Below the pieces are notes generated by a model. The model had not been told where the DNA came from, did no database searches, and saw only the letters and a program-made list of their open reading frames with translations. A DNA stretch of 64,000 nucleotides from a bacterium (GTDB taxonomy: Bacteria > Desulfobacterota > Desulfocorpusculales > Desulfocorpusculum): contig JBBFLE010000003.1 of the NCBI GenBank assembly GCA_037481695.1, positions 272,050-336,049 on the forward strand, given 5' to 3'. Both the position numbers and the translations under genes were made by a program. Shown here piece after piece: positions 27,190 to 36,927 of this stretch (the first letter of the stretch is position 1; every line of letters begins with the position of its first letter).

Positions 27190-27560
27190 ACGGCTCCAAC
27201 ACTGGTTTTTTCAAGAAAGCATGGAACTGCCAGGCCTCTTCATTATTTTTTGAGGGCCCATGACAAAAGGCCGCAGGCTCCATGGGCTGGCCTCCAGATC
27301 CCAAAGCCTTCATTATGATTTCATGTTCCCAGAGCTGGAGCAACACCTCTGGATACATTCCAGGACCCAAGGCAAAGGATCATCCAAATCCCGGACTTGA
27401 CACTTCAGGCAGAGCGCTCCATGCTCCAAGAAGAACTCAGCCCCGGATGAGGCCCCAGGGTGGGGTCATCTGGTCTTAGGCATCCATGGCCTTGGGATCT
27501 GCCTGCCAGTTTAAGGAGCCCTGTGAGGCCATGGAGGAGATCAAAGGGGGAGGTGGTTTC
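27190..27560. other. Divergent intergenic region with ambiguous minus-strand frames
   Basis: 371 nt between rnd and the secreted protein gene. The minus strand carries an open frame 27089-27370 (TTG start) that overlaps rnd and has plausible composition, plus a cysteine-bearing open frame just upstream of it (containing LCLKCQVRDLDDPLPW). Neither has a convincing start site, and they are in different frames. I annotate no gene; a frameshifted remnant is possible. Confidence 0.35.
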
Positions 27561-28028
27561 ATGTTCATGCAGATCAAAACCATTTTCTGCTGGTTCATGG
27601 GCATATTTCTAGTCCTGGAGGCAAGCGCCCATGCTCAAGAGGTGGCCATTAGAAGGGCTGGTGGCCAGGGTTGGGGCGCCAAGAGTGCTTATGGCAAGCT
27701 GTTTGACCCTTCCACCTTGGAGAATGTCACTGGAGAGGTGTTAAGCGTGGAAAGGTTCACTCCCTTGAGGCAGATGGGCTATGGGCTGCTGGTGGTCTTA
27801 AAGACCCCCACCCAGACCATAGATGTACACGTGGGTCCGGGTTGGTTTGTGGCTGAGCAGGACTTTGAGATAGCCCCAGGGGACAGGATCACGGTGAGAG
27901 GCTCGAGGATTCTTTTCCAAGATGTGCCGACCATCATAGCCACGGAAGTGCGCCATGGTGACCGGATCTTGAAGCTCAGAACAGACACAGGCCAGCCCAT
28001 CTGGTCTGAGGAGGACGAGGAGGGGTGA
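27561..28028 (+). CDS. Secreted OB-fold-like hypothetical protein
   Basis: About 155 residues. Signal peptide (FMQIKTIFCWFMGIFLVLEASAHA) with cleavage expected before QEV. The mature part has a beta-barrel pattern: NVTGEVLSVERFT, YGLLVVLKTPTQTIDVHVGPGWFV, FEIAPGDRITVRGSRILFQDVPTIIATEV, which is typical of small periplasmic OB-fold/DNA-binding-like proteins of unknown function. The ATG at 27561 is preferred as GGAGG is 7 nt upstream. Acidic C-terminus (EEDEEG). Confidence 0.68.
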   Translation: MFMQIKTIFCWFMGIFLVLEASAHAQEVAIRRAGGQGWGAKSAYGKLFDPSTLENVTGEVLSVERFTPLRQMGYGLLVVLKTPTQTIDVHVGPGWFVAEQDFEIAPGDRITVRGSRILFQDVPTIIATEVRHGDRILKLRTDTGQPIWSEEDEEG

Positions 28029-28045
28029 GTCGAGCCTCCATCTCG

Positions 28046-29362
28046 TCACCCGCCATAGAAGATCCTTCCCAGAAGCACGGCTGCAAGAATTCCGGCTGCA
28101 TCCCCCATGAGCCCTGCCCAGAGGGCGTAACGCACCCGCTTGACTTGCACGGCTCCAAAGTAAACGGCCAGTATGTAAAAAGTAGTATCTGTGGATCCCT
28201 GCATCACCGAGGCTATGAAGGCCTCCAAGGAGTCAGGTGCCCTGGCCACCAGCTCTGACATGATCCCGAAGGCCCCCGAGCCTGAAAGAGGCCTGACCAA
28301 GGCCATGGTCAGGGTCTCGGGGGGCATTCCTATAAGCCCAGTGAAAGGGCTTAAGATCCCGGTCAAGATTTCCAAGGCTCCTGATGCCCTGAACATGCCA
28401 ACTCCCACCAGTACGGCCACCAGGAAAGGAATTATGCGCAGGGCCACCTGGAATCCCTCCCGGCCCCCATCACAGATACACTCATACACAGGAATTCTCC
28501 TGCTCACACCGTATAGAACCATGAGCCCCATGAGAAAAGGTATCAAGGCGTGGGAAAGTGCGGGAAAAGCGGCCTGCGGGTGAGAGCCCCCAAGCAGATG
28601 GATTCCCAGCCCGCCTCCAAAGGCAGCCAAATACCCAGGAAGGATCCACCTGCGCCATCCCCGGGGCTGGGAGTGATCCGAGGGAGGCTTTCCCTGCTCT
28701 TCCAAATCTCCCCCATGAAACTCCAGGTGCTTTTCTTTCACCTTTGGATCGGCCTTAGTCCTGTAGATCCGCGACAAGAGCTTGGCACAGAGCACTGCCA
28801 CAATGGTGGAGCAGGTGGTGGACAAAAGCGTAGGAATAATTATTCCACCAGGATCGCTGGCCCCTGCAGAAGCTCTCACAGCCATCACCCCTAGGGGCAA
28901 GATGGTCACGGAACTTGTGTTTATGGCCAAGAAAAGGCACATGGCGTCTGTGGCCTCACCCTTTCTGGTATTTAGTTTGTCCAGCTCCTGCATGGCCTTT
29001 ATTCCCAAGGGGGTAGCGGCATTGCCCAACCCCATCATGTTGGCTGCCAGGTTCATGACCATGGCGCCCATGGCCGGATGATGGCCAGGCACATCCGGAA
29101 AGAGTCTCACCAGCAGGGGCCTAAGAACCCGTGAAATGGAGACCATGAGACCCGCTTCCTGCACCACCTTCACCAGGCCCAGCCACAAGGCCATGGCTCC
29201 CACCAGTCCTATGGCCAGCTCCACGGATTGTTTGGCTGCCTGAAAAGATGTTTTTCCTACATCCTCTAGCCTGCCTGTGGCTGCACCCACCAGCACAGAA
29301 GATAGCAGAAGGAAAATCCACACAAGATTCATGGCAGAGTTCTTGGAAGCCTTCTGATCCAT
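28046..29362 (-). CDS. SpmA/SpmB-like nucleoside-recognition fusion membrane protein
   Basis: About 438 residues joining two Gate/nucleoside-recognition modules. The first half resembles spore maturation protein A (MNLVWIFLLLSSVLVGAATGR; GLVKVVQEAGL; MGLGNAATPLGIKAMQEL) and the second SpmB (IPVYECICDGGREGF; IPFLVAVLVGVGMFRASGAL; RPLSGSGAFGIMSEL; GSTDTTFYILAVYFG). The organism is unlikely to make spores, so a transport role is more probable. Start uncertain: 29362 is used here, 29332 and 29434 are alternatives. Confidence 0.8.
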   Translation of the reverse strand: MDQKASKNSAMNLVWIFLLLSSVLVGAATGRLEDVGKTSFQAAKQSVELAIGLVGAMALWLGLVKVVQEAGLMVSISRVLRPLLVRLFPDVPGHHPAMGAMVMNLAANMMGLGNAATPLGIKAMQELDKLNTRKGEATDAMCLFLAINTSSVTILPLGVMAVRASAGASDPGGIIIPTLLSTTCSTIVAVLCAKLLSRIYRTKADPKVKEKHLEFHGGDLEEQGKPPSDHSQPRGWRRWILPGYLAAFGGGLGIHLLGGSHPQAAFPALSHALIPFLMGLMVLYGVSRRIPVYECICDGGREGFQVALRIIPFLVAVLVGVGMFRASGALEILTGILSPFTGLIGMPPETLTMALVRPLSGSGAFGIMSELVARAPDSLEAFIASVMQGSTDTTFYILAVYFGAVQVKRVRYALWAGLMGDAAGILAAVLLGRIFYGG

Positions 29363-29484
29363 GTGAGCTGCGCCCCCACCTTTATCCACTTTGAGGCCCA
29401 GACCGGGCAAGGCCCAATGGAGTCTTGTGAGCATGACCCTAAGAATCCAGAGCCGTCCACATCAGGTGATCATGGGGGCCAATC

Positions 29485-31752
29485 CTAGCCCCTCCTCCAT
29501 GGGCCTGCAAGGAAAAACACACCCAGGGCAATGGTCACAACGCCCTGGAGCAAAGTCAGCACCAGACCCGTTTTGGCCAGCCCCAGGATGGGTACCAAAA
29601 GCACACCCCCCAGAAGAGCCCCCACTGCAGCTCCCAGGTGATCCCAGGCACTGGCAACTCCTGCTGTGATCCCAGCTCTTCCCAGGCCTTTGTCCAGGAC
29701 CGCGCAGGTCAAGGGAAAGGAGGCCCCGGTGGCAAGACCAGCCAGGAACATCCAGAGACACATGGCCATCTGAGCCCCAGGCCCAGGATCCTCCAAGGCG
29801 CTCTTGGGGAGGAGCTGGCCCACCCAGAACAAGGCAATGGAAGCGCATAGCAAAGTCATGGCCCCTTGCAATGCCAACAAAGGCCCCAGGGCCTTGCCCT
29901 TATTCTTTCCGGACATCCCCCCTGCCCATATTCCCCCTGCTGCCAACCCCGCCATGAAAACCCCCACCAGCAGGCCCACCCTGGAATAGAGATACCCCCA
30001 AACGGCCTGATAGAGATATAAACACACCATCTCCTGGGCCATGGCGGTCATGCCAGTCACCCCCAGAGCCACCAAGGGTATTCTCTGCATGGTTAAGCCC
30101 TTTTTTCCCCAAAGAGGGGTCATGATGAGAACTGTCAGAGTGCAAAAGATCCACCACCAGGACACCTCTTCCAGGGAGCTCAGAAGCTGCATTCCCCAGA
30201 AGCTCCCAGAAAGCTTTTCCCAAAGCGCCAGGAACCGAACAATGCTGCTGGGATGAGCGTCCAGGTTGGGCTTTTCCCTGCTCTTGCTAAGGGTCTCCTC
30301 CCAGAGCTGGACCTGCTGTGGTTGGATCCAGGTATAGAAAAGACCCCTGGGTATTTGCTCCCAGAAGGAGCCACGGCTGGCCAAGGTTTCGGGATCCAGG
30401 CTTATCCTGCCTTTTCTTTTGGAAGCCCAAAAAAGAGTCCTTTCCCCTGGAATCACCCTAACCTCGGGGTAGACCCCTGCCAGGCTGTTATGGATGGTGC
30501 CCAGAAACCTCTCCAGCTCCGGGCCTAGATAGTTCACCGAGCCTGTGACTGCATGGACAAGCAACCCATCGGTATCCAGGATGCGGCTCAGTGCCTGGAA
30601 GAACTCCACGGTGTGAAACCGGTTCAGAAGGCTGGTGGAGGGATCCCCCATTTGGATCACCACTGCGTCGAAGCTCCTGGGGGGGATCTTGGGTATAAGA
30701 AACCGGGCATCCAGGTACTTCACCTGGAGCCTCGGATCCTCAAGCCCGCGCCTCAATTCCGGGCTCAGAAAAGGTCTGGCTGTCTCAAAGACTGCCTGAT
30801 CCAGCTCTAACAGGAGGATTCGCTCCACGGGATGCTCCAACAAAAGGGGAATGGTGCTTGCCGGACCCCCTCCGATGAGCAGAATTCTCTTGGGCATGGG
30901 ATCCTGGTGCATGAGGATATGAACCAAGGGAGCAGCCTCCACAGGGTCAGGGAAGCTGAGGATGGGTCTGCTGTTGCCAAAAATGGTGAACTGCCCTTCC
31001 ATTTCGCCCAGCTCCACGCTCTGGTAAGGGGTGTCCACTGTGGTGATTCTCTTAATGGAGGGATGAAGCGCATCCCAGCGTCTTTGGGCAGACCACTCCT
31101 GTATCCAGGAGACCAGCCCCCCTGTGAGAGCAGCTCCCCAGCAGGCTCCCAGGAGGCCCAACCAAAGCCCACCAGGCCTATTGCGCCCCAAGAACCCCCA
31201 TGCACTCAGAAAACATGTGAGCATGCCACTCCAGGCCAGTATGCCGGGGCCATGGAGATGGGGTATCATCACAAAAGTAAGGGCCAGCCCGCCCAAGAGA
31301 CTTCCCAGCGCTTCCCAGAAATAGACCCGGGCTATTGCTCTCAGAGGGGATCCGCCCTCCCAGGCGGCCATGGCTGCTGCCAAGGGGAACATGGCTCCCA
31401 CCAGTGCAGCCTGGGGCAGCAGGAATCCTGCCATGGCCAGCACAGAGCCCAGGGCTGGCATGGCAGAGCCAGGGGCTCCTGATATCCAGCTTCTGAGGTG
31501 GCGCACGGCCAGAAGAATCCCCATGCAGACAACCGGCGAGGCTCCAAGCAGCCAGGAAAGCTGCCTGTGGGGTTCACCAATGGAGTCCTTGATGCGAGTT
31601 GCCCCCCAGGCTCCGGCCAAAATACCTGTCAGCCAGGAAGCCATTATCATGCCGATGGCCAGTTCATGGCCTGCCACCACGGCCAGCATTTCCCTCAGCA
31701 ACACAACCTGTGCCGCCAGGGCATGAAAGCCCATGGCCAAGAAAATACCCAT
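29485..31752 (-). CDS. Spermidine-synthase-like membrane protein
   Basis: About 755 residues. Two polytopic membrane halves (~7 and ~5-6 helices) flank a cytoplasmic spermine/spermidine-synthase-like domain near residues 235-450: ILLIGGGPASTIPLLLEHPVERILLLELDQAVFE and the FDAVVIQMGDPSTSLLNRFHTVEFFQAL segment. The usual catalytic Asp sequence appears as QMGDPST, so substrate use may differ from true polyamine aminopropyltransferases. The ATG at 31752 has ACGGAG 8 nt before it, better than the TTG at 31809. A known but poorly characterised family in anaerobes. Confidence 0.8.
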   Translation of the reverse strand: MGIFLAMGFHALAAQVVLLREMLAVVAGHELAIGMIMASWLTGILAGAWGATRIKDSIGEPHRQLSWLLGASPVVCMGILLAVRHLRSWISGAPGSAMPALGSVLAMAGFLLPQAALVGAMFPLAAAMAAWEGGSPLRAIARVYFWEALGSLLGGLALTFVMIPHLHGPGILAWSGMLTCFLSAWGFLGRNRPGGLWLGLLGACWGAALTGGLVSWIQEWSAQRRWDALHPSIKRITTVDTPYQSVELGEMEGQFTIFGNSRPILSFPDPVEAAPLVHILMHQDPMPKRILLIGGGPASTIPLLLEHPVERILLLELDQAVFETARPFLSPELRRGLEDPRLQVKYLDARFLIPKIPPRSFDAVVIQMGDPSTSLLNRFHTVEFFQALSRILDTDGLLVHAVTGSVNYLGPELERFLGTIHNSLAGVYPEVRVIPGERTLFWASKRKGRISLDPETLASRGSFWEQIPRGLFYTWIQPQQVQLWEETLSKSREKPNLDAHPSSIVRFLALWEKLSGSFWGMQLLSSLEEVSWWWIFCTLTVLIMTPLWGKKGLTMQRIPLVALGVTGMTAMAQEMVCLYLYQAVWGYLYSRVGLLVGVFMAGLAAGGIWAGGMSGKNKGKALGPLLALQGAMTLLCASIALFWVGQLLPKSALEDPGPGAQMAMCLWMFLAGLATGASFPLTCAVLDKGLGRAGITAGVASAWDHLGAAVGALLGGVLLVPILGLAKTGLVLTLLQGVVTIALGVFFLAGPWRRG

Positions 31753-31866
31753 GGCCGACTCCGTGGCCTGCTTTGTTTTTTGCTCAGCAGATGCTTCAGG
31801 CCAAGCCAATAGTATCTGAGTTTTGCTTTGCTTGTCTCGAAGAAAAAGGCCTGGCTTGGGCCTTGC

Positions 31867-33462
31867 TCAGCTCTTGTAACGCAGGGGATCAATCCCCAGC
31901 GACTTGATGCGATAGTTCAGGATGCGCTCTGTGGTCTGAAGAAGCCTTGCGGCCTTGGCGCGGTTTCCCCTGGTGGATTTAAGAGCATCTATTATGAGGT
32001 CTCTTTCGAATTGAGCCACCGTGGCCTTCAGGGGGGCCTTGAGCTGTGTGCCCGTAGCCTCTGCTGTCTGCAGAGTGGCAGGGAAGTGATAGCTGTAGAT
32101 GACCTCCTCGTTGCACACTATGACCGCCCTTTCCATCCAGTTTTCCAGTTCCCTTACGTTTCCCGGCCAGTGGTAAGCCATGAGCATGTCTATGGCCGGA
32201 GTGGAAATCCTCCTGATCTGCTTCTGATACTGCTTTGAGTACTTCTCCAGGAAATGTTCTGCCAGAAGCAGTATGTCTGTCTTTCGCTCCCTGAGGGGGG
32301 GCATGTAGATGGGAAAAACATTTAACCTGTAATACAGATCCTCTCGGAAACGACCCTGCCGGATCAGATCTTCCAGGTCCTGATGTGTTGCCGCAATGAT
32401 GCGCACATCGGCCTGCAAGGTCTTGGAGGAGCCCAGCCTTTCAAACTCTTTTTCCTGTATTACCCTTAGCAGCTTCACCTGAACCGTGGGGCTGAGGTCT
32501 CCTACCTCGTCCAAGAATATGGTCCCTTTGTGGGCCGCCTCGAATCTGCCCATCTTGGCCACAAGGGCACCGGTGAAAGCCCCCTTTTCGTGCCCAAAGA
32601 GCTCGCTTTCTATGAGGCTCTCGGGCAGGGCCGCGCAGCTTACTCTTATAAAGGGGCCCGAGGCCCTTTGACTGTTGTAATGGATGGCATGGGCCACCAG
32701 CTCTTTTCCTGTGCCGCTTTCCCCCCTTATCAATACCGTGGCCTCGCTGGGAGCCACCTGGGTGATGGCTTGAAATACTTCCTGCATCTTTCGGCTGTTG
32801 CCAACTATGTTGGGAAGCCTATAGCGCTCCTGGAGTTCCTTTTGAAGCTTTATGTTTTCGTCTATTAGCCTTTCTTTTTCCTCTTGGAGGACCTGCTGCA
32901 GTTTCACTGCCTGACCCACCATAGAGGAGATGATACTTAGAAGCCTAAGATCCTCCTGAAGAGAGACCTCTTCTGTGAAGAGACGATCCACGCTTAGGGC
33001 TCCCAGCACACTGCGGCCCACCCTGATGGGAACGCACAAGAAGGAAACGTTCTCTTTCTGGATTTTTCTCCGGGAGCGGGTGCGATCCAAGAACAAAGGC
33101 TCCTCCCCTATCCTAGGCACCACCATGGGTTGGCCCGACTCCACGACCCTCCCTGTTATGCCCTCCCCCAGCTTGTAACGGCCCCTCTGTTGCTCCTCGA
33201 AAGAAAGCCCGTGAGCTATTTCTATGGCCAGCTGCCCGGTTCTGGGATTCAGAAGAGTCAGGGTTCCCCGGCTCATGCCCATGCGATCTGCCAGGATCTG
33301 GAAGATCTCCTGCAGGGTGCTACGCAGGTCCAATGAGGAGGACAAGGTTTCTGCTATGAGGCCCAGGCACTCAAGTTCCAAGGCCTGACGTACAGCCCTG
33401 TCCGATGAATCCATGCTGCGGGATAGTCCTTTCACTACCATGACTCCTTGCTCGACCCGCAT
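31867..33462 (-). CDS. NifA-like sigma-54 enhancer-binding regulator
   Basis: 531 residues: N-terminal GAF domain (~30-175), linker helix, AAA+ domain (~200-440) with GESGTGKE Walker A, intact GAFTGA loop for sigma-54 contact, FLDEVGDLS Walker B and [15 protein letters not shown], then a Fis-type helix-turn-helix at the end ([27 protein letters not shown]). Architecture is that of NifA/FhlA. No nitrogen-fixation gene is in the window, so targets are unknown. No obvious -24/-12 site was seen beside it. Confidence 0.9.
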   Translation of the reverse strand: MRVEQGVMVVKGLSRSMDSSDRAVRQALELECLGLIAETLSSSLDLRSTLQEIFQILADRMGMSRGTLTLLNPRTGQLAIEIAHGLSFEEQQRGRYKLGEGITGRVVESGQPMVVPRIGEEPLFLDRTRSRRKIQKENVSFLCVPIRVGRSVLGALSVDRLFTEEVSLQEDLRLLSIISSMVGQAVKLQQVLQEEKERLIDENIKLQKELQERYRLPNIVGNSRKMQEVFQAITQVAPSEATVLIRGESGTGKELVAHAIHYNSQRASGPFIRVSCAALPESLIESELFGHEKGAFTGALVAKMGRFEAAHKGTIFLDEVGDLSPTVQVKLLRVIQEKEFERLGSSKTLQADVRIIAATHQDLEDLIRQGRFREDLYYRLNVFPIYMPPLRERKTDILLLAEHFLEKYSKQYQKQIRRISTPAIDMLMAYHWPGNVRELENWMERAVIVCNEEVIYSYHFPATLQTAEATGTQLKAPLKATVAQFERDLIIDALKSTRGNRAKAARLLQTTERILNYRIKSLGIDPLRYKS

Positions 33463-33657
33463 GACTCACAAGAAGCTGACCGAGCGCCTCTGCTGGATCA
33501 TGTGCCAAGCTCGGCCAGGAGCCCTCAAAATTGACCCAAGGGGCGAGGCTGCCACTGCAGAAAGACCATCTTGAAAGCCACATCCACCTTCCTGGATTCA
33601 CCGGCTCCGGGGGGCCAGTGTTGCCTCTGTGCTCTAGGGCTCTTTGTTGCCTCCCTC

Positions 33658-35391
33658 TTATTGCACCTTGTAGCGGTTAGTGATGGGAAGCCTTCGGTCT
33701 TTCCCGAAGGCCCTAGGTGTAATCTTTATTCCAGGAGGGGACTGCCTTCGTTTGTACTCGCTTTGGTCTACCATGCGGATGACCCTAAGTACTGTCTCGC
33801 GCTCAAAACCCCTCCTCTGTATTTCCTCAGGACCCATATCCTCCTCCACATAGGCCTGCAAGATGGGGTCCAATACCTCGTAGGGAGGCAGGGTATCTGT
33901 GTCCAACTGCCCTTGCCTCAACTCGGCAGTGGGAGGCCTGTCCAGCACGCTGGCTGGAATAAGCTCCTGCCCGGCTCTCTTGTTGAGGAATCTGGCCAGC
34001 CTGTATACCAGAGTCTTAGGAACATCCTTGAGGATCCCGAATCCCCCAGCCATGTCCCCGTAAAGAGTGCAATAACCTGTAGAGGTCTCACTCTTGTTGC
34101 CGGTGGTGAGCACCAACCAACCGAACTTGTTGGAGAGAGCCATGAGAAGATTGCCGCGGATCCTGGCCTGAAGGTTTTCCTCTGTTACATCTTGCTCCAG
34201 GCCTTTGAAATGGGGTGCCAACATCTTGAGGTATGACTCATGGATCTCCCGGATGGGAATCTCCAATAACTTTATACCCAGATTCCGGCTCAGGGCCCTT
34301 GCATCCTCCAGGCTCCTCTGGGAGGTGTACTGGGAGGGCATCAAAACCCCTACCACAGCCTCTCGGCCCAAGGCCTCAGTAGCTATGGCAGCCGTGAGTG
34401 CCGAGTCCACCCCACCGCTCAAACCCAAGACCACCTTAGCGAAACCATTGTTTTGCACATAACACCTGGTGCCGGTCACCAGGGCTCTCAACACCTCTTC
34501 CTCCAAGCCCAAAGGCTCTTGCAACCTGGGTTGCAAAGGTGATCTGTGTTTTGGGGCAAGGCCCTGAAGTTCTTTGACTTCCAAGCACTTAGCAAGCCCC
34601 TCCTCGAAGACCTTCTCCTTCCTCCTCCTGGGATCTGCAAGCCTAGCCCTCAACACAGGGGTCACCTCCAGGTCAAAGCAAAGCAGCTCCTCCTGGAAAG
34701 CCTGGGCCCTGGCCAGAACATCCCCGTGGGGGCTCATCACAACACTTTGACCGTCGAAGACCAGTTCGTCCTGGCCACCGACCCTGTTGACATACGCCAG
34801 GAAAACTCCATTGTCTGCAGCCCTGGTGGCCAGCATCTGTTCTCTGGCCTTTCCCTTTCCCATATGGTAGGGGCTGGAGGAAAGGTTCAACAGCACCTGG
34901 GCTCCACCCTGCAGGGCCTCTGTCCTGCCCGGCCCTGCGGGATACCATATGTCCTCGCAGATGGTGAGGCCAACCCTAGCCCCCTCCAGCTCCAAGACCA
35001 GGGCCTCGCGGCCGGCCTGGAAGTAACGGTCTTCGTCAAAGACTCCATAAGTGGGAAGAAAATGCTTACGGTAGGTGGCCAATACCTTGCCTTGCCCCAG
35101 CACAGCGGCTGCATTGAAGATATCGTCCTGCCTCTCCACAAAACCCACCACCGAGTAAATGCCCTTGGTGGCCCGGGCCAGATCTCCCAGAGCCTGCAGG
35201 TTTTTTTCTATGAAATGTGGCATCAGAAGAAGATCCTCGGGCGGATAGCCGGTAAGGGCCAGCTCCGGGAAGCAAACCAGTTCTGCTCCCAGCTCTGTTG
35301 CCCTTTGAGTCCAGTTCCATATCTTTTGAAGGTTACCCTGAATGTCGCCTACTATGGTCTCTACCTGCGCCAATGCGATGCGTATGCTCAT
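33658..35391 (-). CDS. nadE: Glutamine-dependent NAD+ synthetase
   Basis: 577 residues. The N-terminal glutaminase is a nitrilase-type domain with triad E43, K109 and C145 (FPEL, YRKHFLP, LTICEDIWYP). The C-terminal synthetase has the SGGVDSALTAAIA P-loop and LTTGNKSE. It amidates deamido-NAD+ using glutamine. GGAG sits 6 nt before the ATG. Divergent from the GlcD-like gene. Confidence 0.95.
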   Translation of the reverse strand: MSIRIALAQVETIVGDIQGNLQKIWNWTQRATELGAELVCFPELALTGYPPEDLLLMPHFIEKNLQALGDLARATKGIYSVVGFVERQDDIFNAAAVLGQGKVLATYRKHFLPTYGVFDEDRYFQAGREALVLELEGARVGLTICEDIWYPAGPGRTEALQGGAQVLLNLSSSPYHMGKGKAREQMLATRAADNGVFLAYVNRVGGQDELVFDGQSVVMSPHGDVLARAQAFQEELLCFDLEVTPVLRARLADPRRRKEKVFEEGLAKCLEVKELQGLAPKHRSPLQPRLQEPLGLEEEVLRALVTGTRCYVQNNGFAKVVLGLSGGVDSALTAAIATEALGREAVVGVLMPSQYTSQRSLEDARALSRNLGIKLLEIPIREIHESYLKMLAPHFKGLEQDVTEENLQARIRGNLLMALSNKFGWLVLTTGNKSETSTGYCTLYGDMAGGFGILKDVPKTLVYRLARFLNKRAGQELIPASVLDRPPTAELRQGQLDTDTLPPYEVLDPILQAYVEEDMGPEEIQRRGFERETVLRVIRMVDQSEYKRRQSPPGIKITPRAFGKDRRLPITNRYKVQ

Positions 35392-35508
35392 GGCCTACTC
35401 CGTCTGGATGATCTTTGAATACCGCCCGTCTCGCTGGGTGTCAAGGCCGTCTTTGATAAGCCCCTTTCCATGAGGTAATATGAAGCCATTGCAAGGCCGG
35501 ATCCACTC

Positions 35509-36927
35509 ATGGGAAAAGAAGACAGATTTTTGGATGGTAAGACCTGCAAGGAGCTCAAGAGAATCCTGGGCCCCCATCAGCTCAAACTGGACTGGGAGAC
35601 CAGGGTCTGCTACGGGTATGATGCCACAAATCAGCTCTTTGTGCCCCACGCCGTGTGCTTTCCAGAGGACACTTCACAGGTGAGCAGGATCTTGGAGCTG
35701 GCCAGTGCAAAAAGAATCCCTGTGGTACCCAGGGGGGCTGGATCGGGTTTCACCGGCGGAGCCCTGCCCGTCCAGGGCGGTTTGGTGCTCTCCACCGAGC
35801 GTATGAACAGAATCCTGTCCATAAGCCAAGAGGATCTTGTGGCTGTGGTTCAGCCCGGAGTTGTGACCGGGGTTTTTCAAAAGGTGGTCTCAGGCATGGG
35901 GCTTTTTTATCCACCTGATCCTGCCAGCCAGGATTTCTCCACCTTGGGAGGTAATGTGGCCGAATGTGCCGGAGGAATGCGGGCCCTCAAGTATGGAGTG
36001 ACCAGGGACTATGTGTTGGGCTTGGAGGTGGTGCTTCCCACAGGCAGCATTGTGCGTACCGGGGGCAGAACGGTCAAGAATGTTGTAGGCTACGATCTGA
36101 CCCGCCTGATGGTGGGCTCCGAAGGAACCCTGGGGATCATAACCGAGATAACTTTGAAACTCATACCTTTGCCAGAGGCCAGAAGAACAGTCCTGGTCTT
36201 TTTTCCCTCAATAAAGACGGCGAGTTTGGCTGTGACCAAGATCTTTTCGCAGGGCGTGCTTCCCAGCGCCATGGAGCTGGTGGACAGGGCCTGCCTGGAT
36301 TGTGTTGCCCAGTCCAAACCGGTTCGCTTTCCGGCTGAGACCGCAGCCATGCTTCTGGTGGAGGTGGATGGCTCCAGGCTTTCGGTGGAGGAACAGGCTG
36401 CAAAGGTGGCCCATGTGTGCCATGGTCTGGGCAGCCTGGAGCTGCAGGTAAGCCAGGATGAGGCCCAGGCCGAGTCCCTTTGGAGCATGAGGAAGGCCAT
36501 CTCCCCTGCTCTGGCCCGCATTCGTCCACACAGGCTCAACGAGGATGTGGTTGTGCCCAGAAGCCTCCTTCCTGAAGCCATGGAACGCTTCAGCAAGATA
36601 GGGGAACAATGGGGGGTTCCGGTTACGGCCTTCGGGCATGCTGGGGATGGAAACATTCACGTGAACGTGCTTTACGACAGATCCGATCCCCAAGAGGCCC
36701 AAAGGGCCGAGAAGGCTGCCGAGGCTGTCATGAGAGCCACAGTGGAACTGGGGGGAAGCCTCTCCGGAGAACATGGAATCGGCACCACCAAGGCCAGGTT
36801 CCTTTCTCTGGAAATCCATCCCCAGGCATTGGAGCTCATGTGCGCCATCAAGACCCTTTTGGATCCCAAGGGCATCTTGAACCCAGGAAAGATTTTTCCC
36901 CAAAGGGGCAAGGGGGCTCCAGCGTGA
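35509..36927 (+). CDS. glcD: FAD-binding (GlcD-type) 2-hydroxyacid dehydrogenase
   Basis: 472 residues of the FAD/PCMH-VAO family: PRGAGSGFTGGALP and GGNVAECAGGMRALKYGVTRDYVLGLEVVLPTG in the FAD domain, then a C-terminal cap with FGHAGDGNIHVN and GEHGIGTTKARFL (substrate/metal region). It likely oxidises lactate, glycolate or a similar 2-hydroxyacid. The last bases overlap the next gene (GTGA), which encodes the iron-sulfur partner. Confidence 0.9.
   Translation: MGKEDRFLDGKTCKELKRILGPHQLKLDWETRVCYGYDATNQLFVPHAVCFPEDTSQVSRILELASAKRIPVVPRGAGSGFTGGALPVQGGLVLSTERMNRILSISQEDLVAVVQPGVVTGVFQKVVSGMGLFYPPDPASQDFSTLGGNVAECAGGMRALKYGVTRDYVLGLEVVLPTGSIVRTGGRTVKNVVGYDLTRLMVGSEGTLGIITEITLKLIPLPEARRTVLVFFPSIKTASLAVTKIFSQGVLPSAMELVDRACLDCVAQSKPVRFPAETAAMLLVEVDGSRLSVEEQAAKVAHVCHGLGSLELQVSQDEAQAESLWSMRKAISPALARIRPHRLNEDVVVPRSLLPEAMERFSKIGEQWGVPVTAFGHAGDGNIHVNVLYDRSDPQEAQRAEKAAEAVMRATVELGGSLSGEHGIGTTKARFLSLEIHPQALELMCAIKTLLDPKGILNPGKIFPQRGKGAPA

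Noticed and set aside
36609..36923. Upstream part of the open frame leading into the GlcF-like gene
   Set aside because: It overlaps the glcD C-terminus in another frame; the GTG at 36924 fits the domain start and overlap coupling.
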